A stretch of 64,000 nucleotides of DNA from Sphagnum compactum (GCA_965153455.1 OZ234500.1:12028001-12092000), one strand, 5' to 3'. Shown: positions 1 through 12,935, numbered from the stretch's first letter. Made by a program: numbers and translations. The notes: generated by a model from the sequence alone, not told the origin.

Positions 1-216
1 CAGAGCTAGTGATTCAACCACATTCTCTTATGATCCAAATCTCTCATCTACTTTGGATTTGGCGAAATCTAAAAGCAGATAGCACCATGTATTGCAAGGA
101 CCTACTCACTATACCACCTTGAAAACTACAGCTAATACATTGATTGCCCCCAAGATTGTACCCCGCCATCTCAGGTTGCATTTAGAGAAAGCCATGAGCC
201 CAACTTCCAAGAGTAA

Positions 217-600
217 CTCACAAGCTTTAAGGGTTCGGATGTTCAAGCAAACAAGAAGAAATATATTGCAAAGGGGAAGGGGAAAAAGACAATTCCTCAA
301 GAGATCGTGGAGCTTTCGAAAGATGTGACCATGGTCGATTGTGAGGTCACAACCTCAAAGAGGGATTTCGATGACCTGCTTGAAAGAACCGACATGAGAC
401 GTTTTAGTAGATGCCTTGACTTGTCACCAAAAAGTCACCGACCAATATCATCTTAGTGGGAATTGTCTTTGGCTCGAACAAAAAGACCATTAGGATTCCA
501 CAAGAAGGCAATGCATCTTTTGTGGTCTTTTTTAATGTCCTTCATGAATGAGAACTAGAAAGTGGCTCCCAAGCATGCCATTCTCATCAACTACCTTTGT
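217..600 (+). pseudogene. Decayed coding remnant, unrecognised
   Basis: One frame is open from 217 to a TAG at 454-456 (79 codons) and reads like protein: a Lys-rich stretch (KKKYIAKGKGKK) followed by a mixed acidic segment ending near LDLSPKSHRP. There is no convincing start codon. A different frame reads sensibly for about 30 residues beyond 456 (GIVFGSNKKTIRIPQEGNA), which suggests a frameshift near 450. The product is not recognised. It may belong with the methyltransferase-like fragment at 1437-1766 on the same strand, as part of one broken plant mobile-element gene. That link is inference. Confidence 0.35.
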
Positions 601-1436
601 TAGGTGAACTTAATACCTTGATTTTTTTTATGAACAAATGTATAAGTGAAATTTAAATTCCTGTAGAATATTTCACACTACTATAACAACAAATTTACAT
701 TTCACATGCATATGTTCATTATTCCTATCTTAAGTTTTAACAAACTTAACACTACCATTCATTAAAACATCATATTCGTGGTTATTACATATAACCAAAG
801 TCTTCACTTCAAAATACATAAGAAAACTCGAGAAACAATATTACAATGCATTTCATCATGATCTAACAGTATAGAAAATTCACACAAAAGATAAACATAG
901 AATTCACTGAAAAAGTATGTGCTTCTCTGTATTACTAAAAACATGAATCCAAATTACATCATAATCCCATGTTTTGTTGAAAAAAATCCAAAAAAACACT
1001 TAAAGTCTATGCTATATCAAAACAGAATCTGTGGTTTTCTACTACAAGTACCTACAACTCTTCCTACTTTTCTCTAAACTCTATGTCTCATCTTTTCTTT
1101 CCCCTATTCTCCAGAATTCTAATCTTTTGAACTATCCCAAGTCACATCATCATGATCAAAACAACAAAAATTCAAAATTCAAACTAACAAAGTTCCCTGA
1201 TCAGTCCTTATCTTAACTGCCTTGTTCATCCAAAATCACATATTCATCTTACCCCCTTAACATCCTCAATGACCTTTTCTTTTCTTGTAGACTCTATTAA
1301 GCTAGGTTACACTTTTGGTGACAACCCCTCAAACTTTCGAGTTTCAAGCACCTGCTTCTAGCATACTCGAATAGGGGATACTCAAGTATGGGTTGCGGAG
1401 GAAGATGTTTTGTACAATTGAACTGATAGCACCACA
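457..1436. other. AT-rich stretch without a recognisable gene
   Basis: Apart from the short frame extension up to about 560, this stretch is AT-rich and full of stops in all frames. I see no repeat array, RNA gene or promoter that I could defend. Confidence 0.5.
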
Positions 1437-1766
1437 ATGACCACCACAATGACAGTTTCAAGTTCTAGGAAGGCATTTCATGAAGGCAAAGAAATGAATC
1501 CTTTGACACTTGAAGCCTTGATTAAAGCTTATTCGAAGTTGAAATCCTTTGTTGTTGATTTCACAACGTCAACTGGTATGTATTATTATAAGCATTCTAT
1601 TGTTGCATTGGATTTTCATTCCATAATTTCATCTAACCTTCTCTTCCTTTCAAGTAATAGTGTGTTGGCATGTCGTAATCTAGGCCGACACATTTTGGCA
1701 CACGATGGAGATTACGAGGTCTTCGATGAGGTTCTTTGTCTTCTTTTTCAATATGAAGGATCCTAG
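1437..1766 (+). pseudogene. Methyltransferase-like fragment of a plant repeat protein
   Basis: The 109-residue frame contains an N-terminal helix-like part (EMNPLTLEALIKAYSK) followed by VVDFTTSTG, and later LACRNLGRHILAHDGD and FDEVLCLLFQYEG. The order of a hydrophobic strand ending in an xDxxxxTG loop, then a helix with GRH and an acidic pair, resembles the SAM-binding fold of adenine-methyltransferase-like proteins that are repeated in plant genomes. Between STG and SVLAC sit about 26 extra residues encoded by a segment beginning GTATGT and ending in a pyrimidine-rich stretch with AG. This could be an unspliced intron. Residues upstream of the fold are missing, so the gene is broken. The family assignment rests on memory of the pattern, not on a search. 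Confidence 0.35.
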
Positions 1767-2639
1767 GACAAAGAATTGCCAAAGCATTCCCTAGATCCTA
1801 CATCCCCAATCCATAAGCACTCTAAGATTAATTTGGATTGTGAGTAAGTTTAACCTTTCCACCAAATCTATTTTCTGCTTTCCTCTTTTGAATTTGGACA
1901 AACTAATGACACCCCTTCTTGTGTGATGCAAAGGTGTCTTTAGCTCCTCGAGGCCCATACCTTCTTTTCCTGGGATGATTTCTTTCCAAGCCCACTTCAA
2001 GCCCCTAATTGCCTTCATATGCTAAAGACTATGTTCAAATTCTAACAGCTTGCCCTTCTCCTTCCCGCTCTGTTTTTCCACATACTTACAATAATTTTGT
2101 TATGCACTTCATAGATTCTAAAGTAGTTAAAAGATAGATAAGTGTGGCTTATAGTTCTCCTCTATTTCATAATATGATTTCTTTTGGATTTAGATTTTTT
2201 TTTTAGATTTTTTTGCAGTAACTTATTTACCAATGCATACATTGCCATTGAAAGATTTTCATTCAATGTATCTGTTTTGCACTTACTTTCAATGTATCTA
2301 GTTCATACTCACAAGATTTCTTTTCTCGCATTTATTAACTTTAGTGCCCCATGCCTTGGGTCAAAACCAATCTGCTTTCTTAAACATTTTATCTCACATG
2401 TATTGAATTTAACTTAGGAGACAATGCTTTATTTCAAATATTTGTGGCATCAACCTAATTAATTTTTGCTACAGTTTGCAGTTTTGGAAGCAACATGTTC
2501 TCTCCAACTTCACTTTATGGTTACTGTAAAACCTCAATTCTTTTGCAAAAACATAATTATCATACATTTTCGAATTAACCTTTTCCATGTCCATTTTGAA
2601 ACTTTGATATATTTGTAGTCCTAGCTTCGAGTGTTCAAT
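1767..2639. other. Intergenic, nothing recognised
   Basis: T-rich, AT-rich DNA with only short chance frames. No repeat or gene was identified. Confidence 0.5.
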
Positions 2640-3390
2640 CTACATTACATACTCACAAAACTTAACCCCGCAACTTCTAAAGTTTATTTCCTTCCAGTCA
2701 ATTATGTTATACATCCAATTAGAGTTTTGCACAATTGATCCAGGTGTTTTGGTTCTATTTCTTGTGAATATCAACTGTCTTGTGGACCTTTGTGTTTGAC
2801 GAAATGGGTAAAACCAATTTCTCTTGGTGTGTTGTTGACAACATTTGAACCCATTTCTAACCATGGTGTCATTGGTTCTCCCATTGCCTCGTCCATTATT
2901 AACCTTAGTGTCGCCAATTTTTTTGCTTCTTCGTCCATTATTGACCTTGGTGTCGCCGGTTCTTCCTCCTCCTCATCTAAATCTATTATGGTATCTCCCA
3001 AGTGTGTTATCTATGGCCCCCGCTTTCTTCTTTGTCATTCAACCTCGGATTGTTCTCCTCTCCACTTCGTTGCTGACTATGTTGGCCACCATTAATTGGT
3101 CCATTTCCCTATTGTAAGCAAGTGCATGTGTTTTGTATGGATCATCTTCTGCATTAATATCGTTTCTTGGCCATCTTTTTTTTAGGACTGAATCATTTAT
3201 TTTCCTAGACGCTTGAAATCCCAGAAGATAATTGCACTACCAATGAAATTGTGTTCTAAAATTCTTGTTTATTGGGTCTTCTAGCCATGGATTGTCTACA
3301 GGTGGTTGTGGCCAACTGCTCAAAAACTCTAGAATGAACATTTTGATCATTGTTGCATATATCTTATAATCTTGCAAATCATTAATAGAT
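2640..3390 (-). pseudogene. Decayed protein-coding relic, unrecognised family
   Basis: On the minus strand one frame keeps a protein-like texture for about 250 codons, interrupted by a TAG at 3237-3239 and TGA codons at 3039-3041 and 2973-2975. Recognisable stretches in order are an aromatic/Pro segment (EFLSSWPQPPVDNPWLEDP), a mixed segment (DPYKTHALAYNREMDQ), a repeated GDTKVNNGR unit, and a C-terminal piece with NWMYNIIDWKEINF. A second frame over 2771-3001 is open and very acidic (DLDEEEEE), and may be the true continuation after a frameshift. A 54-bp duplication near 2890-2970 creates the repeated unit. I do not recognise the family. Length, strand and decay suit a dead mobile-element gene. 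Confidence 0.4.
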
Positions 3391-5392
3391 GCTTAGCACC
3401 AACCTTTGTTTGGAACTTTGCATCTACACTTTTCAGCTTATTTTTTTGTATAAATGAGTACAAACCCAAATATGGTAGCGTTCTACAAGAGTGTCGTGGA
3501 TATGGGTATGTTGACATGATGCAAATGAAAAAACTTTGTCCTAAATTTCTTTGATGGATCCCTTCAACCTCAAAATAAAACTAAATTGAATGCACAACAT
3601 AGGAGACAATAGGAAACATGTCTACTTCATGAGATATTTGTAGATGTCTAGCCAAATTGTGCATTTAAATTTAGCATCACAAACATTGGTTGTCATTGGA
3701 CCATGTGGTTTTAACTAGCGAGTTCAGAACAATTGCATATGCCAGAATGGTTCCAAAGGCCAGAATAACTACATTTGTCTCAATAGCCAAAACATCATGT
3801 ATATATTTTGATTATCATTTATTACTTTGATTTGAATTTTTTATTGACTATTTGTCTCAACGGTCACTACGGATTTGTTCAAGATTGCTTAAATTCAGCC
3901 ATAATTCTATTTTAATTTTTCATAAATAAATATTTCCTTCTGTGATCTCATACTTTGAACAAATATTCATCTTCACACGTCTATTGTGCTATGATTCAAT
4001 GTAAAAAATAAGATTTTGGTTTTTCATTCAATTTCCAATTCGTCGTTTTTTTTGCTGTCATACATGTTTTGTGATTTCGGGGTCGACCCTATCATCTAAC
4101 AATTAACTAATTGTTTTAAAACTTTGTTCCTCAATTCTTGTGGAACTTAAGCTCGCCTACCTAGAGTTGCATAAAGTCGTCATTGAGGATTCATGAATTC
4201 TATGGATAGCAAATTCCCAAGTGTTAACAAGTCCTCTATTGACAAATTGTTTAATTAGCTTGTGAAAAAATGTTGTAAAATCGACTTTTAAAAACTCATA
4301 CGTTCTTTGAAGAAGTCCATTGCATGTGTAAACATTGCCAAATTGTAGTCCTCCATATCATCCTTAGAAATGTTCACACTTTGTCTCATTATAGAAAGAT
4401 TCTCTTTGTCCATCTTCGCATTTGCCCATCGCCATGCCACCCATTCCACTATTTTGTCAATTACTCCCTTCCATTATGTTCCCCATGCTTTGATTTAGAG
4501 CAAATGTTTGAGTGCATAGTTATGACATTCTTGGTGTGAGAATGTTATGGAAGCCCAAAGAAGCAAGAATTTTAACGAATTTTATAGATCAACCAGTGTA
4601 ATTTGGTAAACATTCGCAGGTCAAGAATGTTTTGACAAGGTGCTAAATGAAGAATTTTAAAGAATTTTAATGTGCAAAATGTAGAATGTCATCACTAGGC
4701 CTGAGTGGGTCTAGCCTGGTATTATCTTTTGAATATTCCATTGGTTTTTTTGTCATCTTGCAAATTATTTATAGTATGCTTGATATTAACATGTATTTAA
4801 TCATAAATTCCAACATGTTTGGTGTGACAGTTGATGATAATTTTCTTTTTGCCATTGGAGTAGAAAGGTTTTACAATTGCAAGCAGGCAGTTGAGAAATA
4901 AAGGATGCAACTAAGAAGTACCCATGCAAATAATGAAAATTGAGGTATTTTGCATGCAAATTAATAGTAGAATGAAAAAAAATGCAATTTCATTGTGCAA
5001 GTTGCCAAGGGGTTGAGAAAGCAAATGAAAATTAAAAAGAATTTAAAATGGCAAGGTGTCATGGGGTGCTGATATGTTGTCAATTCCTATTGGCACATAC
5101 CTCTTGGTGGGTCAACATGTTTATGTGCCATTGAATTTGATTTAATCTCAAATTTTATATGGTTTGGATGCTGCAAAGCTAGAATATACTTGGTAGTAAT
5201 GGAATTTGAAATACTAATTCAAGAATAACTTGAGCATTTCATGTGATGAATTGTTCACAATAAACCAACATAAATTTCTTGTATTCGGTTTGGAATCTAT
5301 CCTGTTTTGAATGTTCATGAAAATTTTCATCCATTATCATTTTTCATCCACATTTTCATCCATAAATATCATTCATCCATGACACATGGCAA
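3391..5392. other. Intergenic, AT-rich, nothing recognised
   Basis: Long AT-rich stretch with short chance frames only. Around 4560-4670 the phrase GAATTTTA recurs in a loose local repeat. No transposon protein or RNA gene was recognised on either strand. Confidence 0.45.
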
Positions 5393-5476
5393 AATATTCT
5401 TCCACATCACCAAATATTTTGTCCTAGGTGTGACAAAATATATTTTAAATATTTCGTCAATGTGGGAAGAATATTC
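5393..5476. repeat. Imperfect inverted repeat (hairpin)
   Basis: The arm starting AATATTCTTCC at about 5393 pairs with the arm ending GGAAGAATATT at about 5475. The match continues through CACAT and AAATATTT with small bulges, leaving a central part around 5430. Arms are about 28-30 nt. It could be the tip of a decayed inverted-repeat element or a fold in a transcript. Confidence 0.55.
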
Positions 5477-5530
5477 TAAAAAAGATTTGGTCCTGCTCCC
5501 TTGCTCATGTTCACCTGTTCACGTTCATGT

Positions 5531-5827
5531 TCACAAGTTCATGAAATAACATCCTTGAGATTGTTTAGGCTCTTTCCACCAAATCTTATGTGGTTTAGTC
5601 TTTTGGTAAGCAAGAAGAGAAAAAATAATTGGCATTGCATAGAAGATGAATGGTACCTCAAGCTCTAATAATAAATTCTTCACTTGAACCATTCTCTTCC
5701 TCTTGTGACAATTAGCTTTCAAAATTTCAACATGATCAAAAAGAAAAAATGTTAATAATACAATGCCAATATTCATCTTCTCATTGGTCAATGGTCTAAT
5801 ATTACCTATATGTCCTTCAACATTCAT
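5531..5827 (-). other. Open frame of 98 codons, unrecognised
   Basis: The predicted peptide has a Lys/Arg-rich middle and a hydrophobic segment (LEVPFIFYAMPIIFSLLAY) that could span a membrane, then a basic C-terminus. No homologue comes to mind. Base composition is like the surrounding intergenic DNA, and no splice or promoter signal supports it. It may be a chance frame or a transposon scrap. Confidence 0.15.
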
Positions 5828-5959
5828 AACACCAATATCTGTATGATATATGCAAGTGTAACCAACTTCTGCAAAAAAACATTGTAGCCAACATGTATGT
5901 GTCTCAAAACAATCAATGATGATATACCTTGTCTAAGAACAAATGAGGTTGTAGGTAAT

Positions 5960-6430
5960 GTGAAACCTAGGCTAGGCCCAAGACTAGGCCTAGGGATAGA
6001 TCAATACCTAAGATACATGACACTCAAGCTAAGCCTAGAGTTAGGCCACATGGTATTTATAAAGGTACACCACATAAGTCACATGGCATTTATGATAGGT
6101 CCAGTGTTAAGCCATGTGACACCTTGGTTATGCCTAGGGCTAGGCCATGTGGCAACTAGGATAGAACACTTATGCCATGTAGCACCTAGGGCTAAACCAA
6201 CTAGGCCACATGGCACATATGCCTGAAATCTATATCACATAGGCAATGTGGCACCTAGGCCTAAACCTAAGTAGCATATAATGTGGTACCTAGCATAGAC
6301 CTAGGTAGCATATGATGTGGCACCTAGTCTAGCCTATACTTAAGTAACATATGATGTTGCACGTAACCTAACCTGGACCTATGTAACATATAATGTGACA
6401 CCTAGCCTAGGCTAGGGATAGGTAGCATGT
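5960..6430. repeat. Degenerate CCTAGG / CACATGG array, units of about 30-39 bp
   Basis: The phrase ATGTGGCACCTAG, or close variants, recurs at about 6112, 6146, 6175, 6207, 6246, 6281, 6315, 6354 and 6393. Each is followed by CTAG-rich text and often GTAGCATATA. Spacing is mostly 29-39 bp. The palindromes CCTAGG and CCATGG/CACATGG dominate. The same vocabulary appears inside the CACTA-like element at 38,730-39,010, so this is a dispersed family rather than a single local array. Confidence 0.7.
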
Positions 6431-6971
6431 ACATATTGAAAATTATATGATTGCAATTTTTTAGTCACTTGACAATCCCATATAGTTGTAAATAACAACT
6501 AGTTGCATGGTAGTTATAAATTAATTGGTTACAAATGATAGGGTATTTTGTAGTTCCTCGACTTTTTGTTTAAAATTGGGTGTCTACTTAGATGCATGCC
6601 AAGAATCAATGAATAAGATTCTAATAATACCAGTTTGGTGTTGTAGCTTACATTTGTTTTCTAATCATTGGTTCAATTTGCACGTGTATATTGAGTAGGA
6701 TGACATGTTGCAATTTATTGAATGAGGTTTTGAAACCAAAAGCAACACCCTACATGGGTTTGTTCCACAACACAACATTACAAAATAACCAATTGACATT
6801 TAGTTGAATACATTGAATATATTGAATACACCAAAGTGAATACACATTGAATTCAAGTTCATCCAATTCAATTCACAAATTCAATGTATATGTCCATTCA
6901 ATTCAATCTTCATTCAATGCAAATTTAGTTCAATTTCAATGTCCATTCAAAAGTAATATCATTACCATATT
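6431..6971. other. AT-rich spacer with TTCAAT low-complexity DNA
   Basis: From about 6840 to 6950 the sequence is dominated by repeats of TTCAAT. The rest shows no gene. Confidence 0.5.
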
Positions 6972-7920
6972 TTATTGTTTAATTGGGTTGCCAATCAACC
7001 ATTGTTCAAACAAAAGAAATCTCAATTTTTTTCTTTCAACCTTGGCAATTTCTTCTTCTTTGAAAGTTGGTAGTCTATCTCCAAATCCTCAAAGATTGTT
7101 TAAACGAGCTACAACATTTGAAGGCCTTGGCTCAAGTGTCCCAGTCTATACATCAATCATGTAAATCACAACAAGCAATAGCAACTATCTAAGTTCTATC
7201 AATTCTTGAATTAAAATGTTTTAATATATGCCACATGTTCTTTAAAGATCCAAATGTGTTTCCACTTGCTTCCCTGAATTCATAATGTAATCATACCTTA
7301 TATTATCCACAACATTTGGATTACGAATTTTCTAGTTTTTTAACAAATATGGTCAAATTGTGTGTTGCATTACTAATGTTACAAGGTGTGCCTCTCACAC
7401 TTCAAACAAACACCACCAGCTCTTGTTAAGTTTCATGATTTTTCTATTGTGCATAAGAATTAGACATCTTGAATTGCCTTCCATCATGGACTCCGCCATC
7501 TTGGTCAACACACATGATCCAAACTCTTTCATCTACATTACAAACTAGTTGGATTACAATGTTATGACTTTAATTTATTTTTAAAAATCGCTCATTACAA
7601 GTGTCACTCTCTTGTTGAGACAATGAGCTAATGATATATGAATATCATCAATGGCTCCACAAACATTAAGTAATCATGTGAGATCACAAAAACGATCAAT
7701 AATTTTTTTCATGTGATCCACATAAGAAATACTAATATTCTTGCTAAACAACTTATTTTTGTCACATAAAACATCACAAACTATGTCAAGTGTACTTCCT
7801 TATGGGGAAAAACTCCTAAGTTAAATCATGTGTGGCACTAATTTCATGAGCAACCTATATAGCACAATTGTTACAATTTGTCTAATCTCTAATTGTGGTT
7901 TGATATGGTTTGCACACTAG
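6972..7920 (-). pseudogene. PIF/Harbinger (DDE_Tnp_4) transposase relic
   Basis: Reading the minus strand and allowing frame changes recovers the expected order of a Harbinger-type nuclease. First comes NVCGAIDDIHISLAH (near 7638-7670) with the first catalytic Asp context, then LNKRVTLVMSDF. Next are a DGGVHDGRQFKMS segment (near 7480-7520), NPNVVDNIRYDYIMNSG (near 7300), GNTFGSLKNMWHILKHFNSR (near 7195-7260) and a C-terminal LLFEQWLIGNP that ends at a TAA at 6972-6974. At the usual catalytic Glu position, where VENAFG is expected, the relic reads SGNTFG. Several stops and at least two frameshifts kill it. The protein would have cut and joined the element's ends; it is inactive now. No matching termini were found. 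Confidence 0.75.
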
Positions 7921-8807
7921 GATTGAAGAAACAATTTCAACTCTAACACTAAATTGTTAAATGCCTTCAACTAATTCTGTAGTACAACAAGAAATTCCTA
8001 TCCCTCATTTTTGGTGTTGTATGCCACACAATATTCTGCACAAAATCCCATTGAACATGTTGCATGGGCTCATTCCACCACGTACAAGATCAATGTCTCT
8101 TACTACAAAACTGTAATTGCACACAACACATGTATCTCTAGTGTAGGCTCATCCACAAAAAAATAAATCATGCACCCTTATTTGAAGACTGCACAGTTAT
8201 CCAATAGAGAGAAGCATCCAACTAAACACAACCCTCCCAAACAGAGTGTAATCCATCTCTAACACAAACTTTTAAAAAACCAAACAAACAACTTGAAAAT
8301 TCATTGAATTTGAGGGGAAAAAAACTCCAAAATCAAGCTTTGAAGATTGAAAAAGCCTCGTCAAAAATCAAGAGTTAAGTGAAAAAAAACCCTAGAAATG
8401 CTTCACTGGAAGCTCAAAGAAAACTCTCACGCCCACCTCACACTTGTGCACTGCAAACTGGTATAGAGTTGGGGAATTTGCTAACGGGCTGTTTGCTGGC
8501 TGTTTTTCATCATATGCCCAGATGTAGTGTCGGTTGTCAGACTCTTAGTACCATAACGGTTCTTCAAAAATTAGTGAACTCGCATTCAGCGGCAGAAAAT
8601 AAAGGTGCAGTGAAAAACACTAAGTGCCTGGCGCTCGTAGGACTCAAAGCTCAAGAAAGAAAAACCATTTTGAACTAATTTTGTAATATATGAACTGCTT
8701 GTTGAGTGTCCATCGAGCCCCAGTGGAGCCACACGAGAAATACCCGGTATGGTTTCCCTATAATTGCAATAGCCAAAACTACATTGGCAACAAACGAAGC
8801 ATCCAGC
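7921..8807. other. 3' flank of the reductase gene
   Basis: The part nearest 8,800 is GC-richer and probably includes the 3' untranslated region of the minus-strand reductase. No clear AATAAA on the minus strand was picked out. The part toward 7,921 is AT-rich and gene-free. Confidence 0.4.
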
Positions 8808-10050
<1,243 letters not shown>

Positions 10051-10054
10051 CAGC

Positions 10055-10843
10055 TTGTGGTTCGAACAGTGGCATGGACGGGTGTCTTCTACCTTTTGCA
10101 TTCCGTGTTTTGCCCGTTCGCTTTTCCTTTTCCAGAGGAAGAAGACGGTGACGAAGACGGCATCGCACGAGGCTTCTGTCGATTATCATTATCTTGCTCC
10201 GCATCCCCCCCAGCCCCACTTGCAACGCACCCGCAAAACCTTAAACTTACTGTGCGCGAGTGAACTGGGAGGCTCATTGCAGTGTGTCTCAGTTTTCGGA
10301 TACGAAAAGCGAAGATATGTTTCTGCTCTTCTTCTTCTTCTGAAGTTCATGTCTTCGGAGGCAAGAAGTTCTCTTGCTTTGTTTCAAGGATTCTTCGTCT
10401 TCGACAGAGTTCGTTTGCTTTTTCATTCTGGTCTTCGGGGCTAGTTTCCAACAACCCTGGTTGGATCCACTGTGTGATTGGCAACTTGGCGCCCACAGTT
10501 CCCATTTGGCTTTTGAGATTGCTGCAAGAGGCCACAGTTGCGTGTCGTAGTCGAGCAGACTGAGCAGTGATGTCTCCACCACTGTGACAGAAGATGAGAA
10601 TGACATTGGTGACTCCAACATCTGTAGTTTCTGGTTGGTTTCAACAGTCCATGCCTCTTCAATTCTTTTCAGACTATCAAAGGGATGCAGTCTTTTTGCA
10701 AGGATGAAGATTTGATCCTTCACCATTGTATTCCAGTTTTGAAAGTCATAAGACTGACCATGAAGTGTGGATCACAGACAGCATGTGCACATAGGGGGTT
10801 CTAAGGAGGGAATCTGGAAGTCTGGGCAATCAATTCTACAAAG
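10055..10843 (+). ncRNA. Candidate first exon of a spliced, possibly non-coding transcript
   Basis: The stretch has higher GC than its surroundings, and a strong consensus donor, AAG followed by GTAAGC, starts an intron at 10,844. Downstream plus-strand acceptor-like sites follow pyrimidine tracts ending in TGCAG or TTTCAG near 11,433, 12,324, 12,432, 12,614 and 13,718. No frame runs through to the donor, so a protein is not supported. Competing frames exist here on both strands: 10055-10444 (+, 129 codons) and 10289-10726 (-, 145 codons). Neither resembles a known family. The minus one has a plausible composition and cannot be excluded as a small protein. This is head-to-head with the reductase gene. 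Confidence 0.25.
10289..10726 (-). other. Open frame of 145 codons, hypothetical
   Basis: The longest unexplained frame in this GC-richer region. The predicted peptide starts MVKDQIFILAKRL, has a Ser-rich middle and a basic C-terminus (ELQKKKKSRN). No domain, signal peptide or membrane segment is visible, and I know of no homologue. It overlaps a candidate plus-strand exon. Either could be chance. Confidence 0.2.
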
Positions 10844-11370
10844 GTAAGCCCTCATTTGTTTCAAGGAAAACTCTCCGATGTAGTTGTTCCCTTGCACTGG
10901 TCCAGGATCCTGTCACATATGTCAACACTTTCTCCATCGCAACTGGATTGCATTTATTGGCAGACTAGGAAAGGACAAGCTTAGGATCACTCTCTCTTCC
11001 TAACTATGTTCTCCAAGTGAACCAAGTTGTGCTTCTCCATGTTGTAGTCATGGTACGATCTACATATAAGCTTTCCCAGCTTTTGACCTAGAATACACAT
11101 GAGTCCAGATTGCACTCTAAATTCCACAAAGATCTTGAAACCTTGGTAGAAGGCTGAATAAGAAGTGTGTTCTGAAATATGAATGTTCGTTTTGGTCAAA
11201 ATCAGAGTCTTCATACAAACACAATTTTTGTATCAAGGCCAGAGGCAGGAAGAGTGGTACTGATATGGGTTGATCGTGAAGATAGGAATCTAAATCTTTG
11301 TGTCTGTTGTCAGTAGTTAAGGGTTTAAAAAAGCAAGTCTGCCAACCTCGGGGATGCAGATTTACATCCT

Positions 11371-11511
11371 TAAATGCCTGATTCTCCTTTCATTGTCATT
11401 TGAGTCATGTCTTGGATGTTTGCCTTGCTGCAGGAACAAAATAAATGCCTGATTCTCCTTTCATTATCATTTGAGTCATGTCTTAGATGCTTGCCTTGCT
11501 GCAGGAACAAA
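11371..11511. repeat. 71-bp tandem duplication
   Basis: Two units begin TAAATGCCTG at 11,371 and 11,442 and end in GCAGGAACAAA. They differ at about three positions, so the duplication is recent. Each unit contains a CTGCAG with an acceptor-like pyrimidine run. Confidence 0.85.
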
Positions 11512-11867
11512 CTGTATGCAAGCAGTTTCTGGAAAGGATAGTGGTTGCGCACTCCTGTTAATGGGCCAAAAACTTAACCATGTCTTAGCTTCCCACAGCA
11601 AAGTATTATGGAACTCTTGTTGGGTTTAGGGTGAGTGAGGGGTAGTGATTCCGTGAAACAGTTTTTTTTTTTTCCATGGTCCATATCAGTCAATACTAAA
11701 CAGATGAATGGTCACCAGAATGAATTTACTAAGGTACTATCCTTCTGCAGAACAGCTCTTTGGATAATTAAGTTCATGAATTGAGTTATAAGAATTCATT
11801 TGAAGAACTTAGAAGTGCAATTTTTTTTCAAGACTGATTGTTTTCACAGCTTTTCTATGAAGCATTA

Positions 11868-12040
11868 GGGCTACCAGGGGATGCTATGGTAGCTGGTAAT
11901 TACCATACATGTTGCTGTTGAAGGTCACTGTACAACTGTTACTGTTGTGCAGATTGCTCCTCAGGTTTTTCTATGTTGTTCTTAGGGTCTCCTCTTTTTC
12001 CTGTTTGCTTGCTTATGTTCTGATGCATTGAAATGTTTTT
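11868..12040. repeat. Diverged duplicate, copy 1
   Basis: The order of phrases GGGGATGCTATGGTAGCTGG, TTACCATA, TGTTGAA, TGCTCCTCAG, CTATGTT, GGGTCTCC and TTTTTCCTGTTTGCT is repeated about 1.07 kb downstream. The text between the phrases has diverged. Confidence 0.65.
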
Positions 12041-12935
12041 TTTTATCTATGCTGCTTGAGTGCCAGCCAACATCGTGACTGAGTCTTCCCATTGCTTACA
12101 GAAATTCATCAGAAACTCAGGGACACAAACATTTTGTAAAACTGTTTGCCCAAATGTTTTAGTGGATTATTCTATACTTATCTACACCCACCATAGGGTG
12201 CTGATGAAGTCAGTGGGACTAATGGCAGCTAGTCACGGCCATTCATGACCAAGACATCTTTGTGATTGACATTAACAAAGCGAGGACGTCACTCATCCTC
12301 GTCATGTTTGTTCTGGTTTTGCAGGAACTGAAACAATGCTTACCTTACAATGTTTCTCTGAACAGTTCTCCGTAATCTCATAGATATGTTGCATCTGAAT
12401 CTCTCACATAGTCATCTCTCATTTCTTTCAGGTTGACTTGATTTGTAGGTATAATGTCCTCAATTCTTCTGAACATATCTAAATTTCATCACAAGAGTGT
12501 TCTGCATAATTAGTTTGAAACCTTTGTCCTCATCCAAACATCCTTACAAAGCTTTCAGCATTGTCTGTCTCTTCTCTTCGTCTCTCCTTGTTTGGTTTTT
12601 TTTTTGCTGCAGATCATTATATGCTTGTCTACACCCAATCTTGAGAGCTATGAACAGAGTGGGGGAGAAACTGCAGCTAGTCCCTGTGATTCATAATAGA
12701 GGTGATGGTCTGAAACTTTGTGAGTGACACAACCATATTCATTCTTGATATGTTTGTTTTGGTTCACAGCAGTTACCTTTGTCATTTTTCTTCCTCTTAG
12801 TGTTCCCATTCCTTTATGGTTTCCATTGTGATTTTTGTCTGTTTCATGTCATCATGGTTGAGTCTTACCATTACTGCCAGAGTAATGCCATAAACTTAGT
12901 ATGTTGACTAATGTCTGACATTGGCCTTCACCTAC

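Noticed and set aside
5960-6430. CRISPR-like spaced repeats
   Set aside because: Units are degenerate, spacing is irregular, there are no unique spacers, and the host is a plant.
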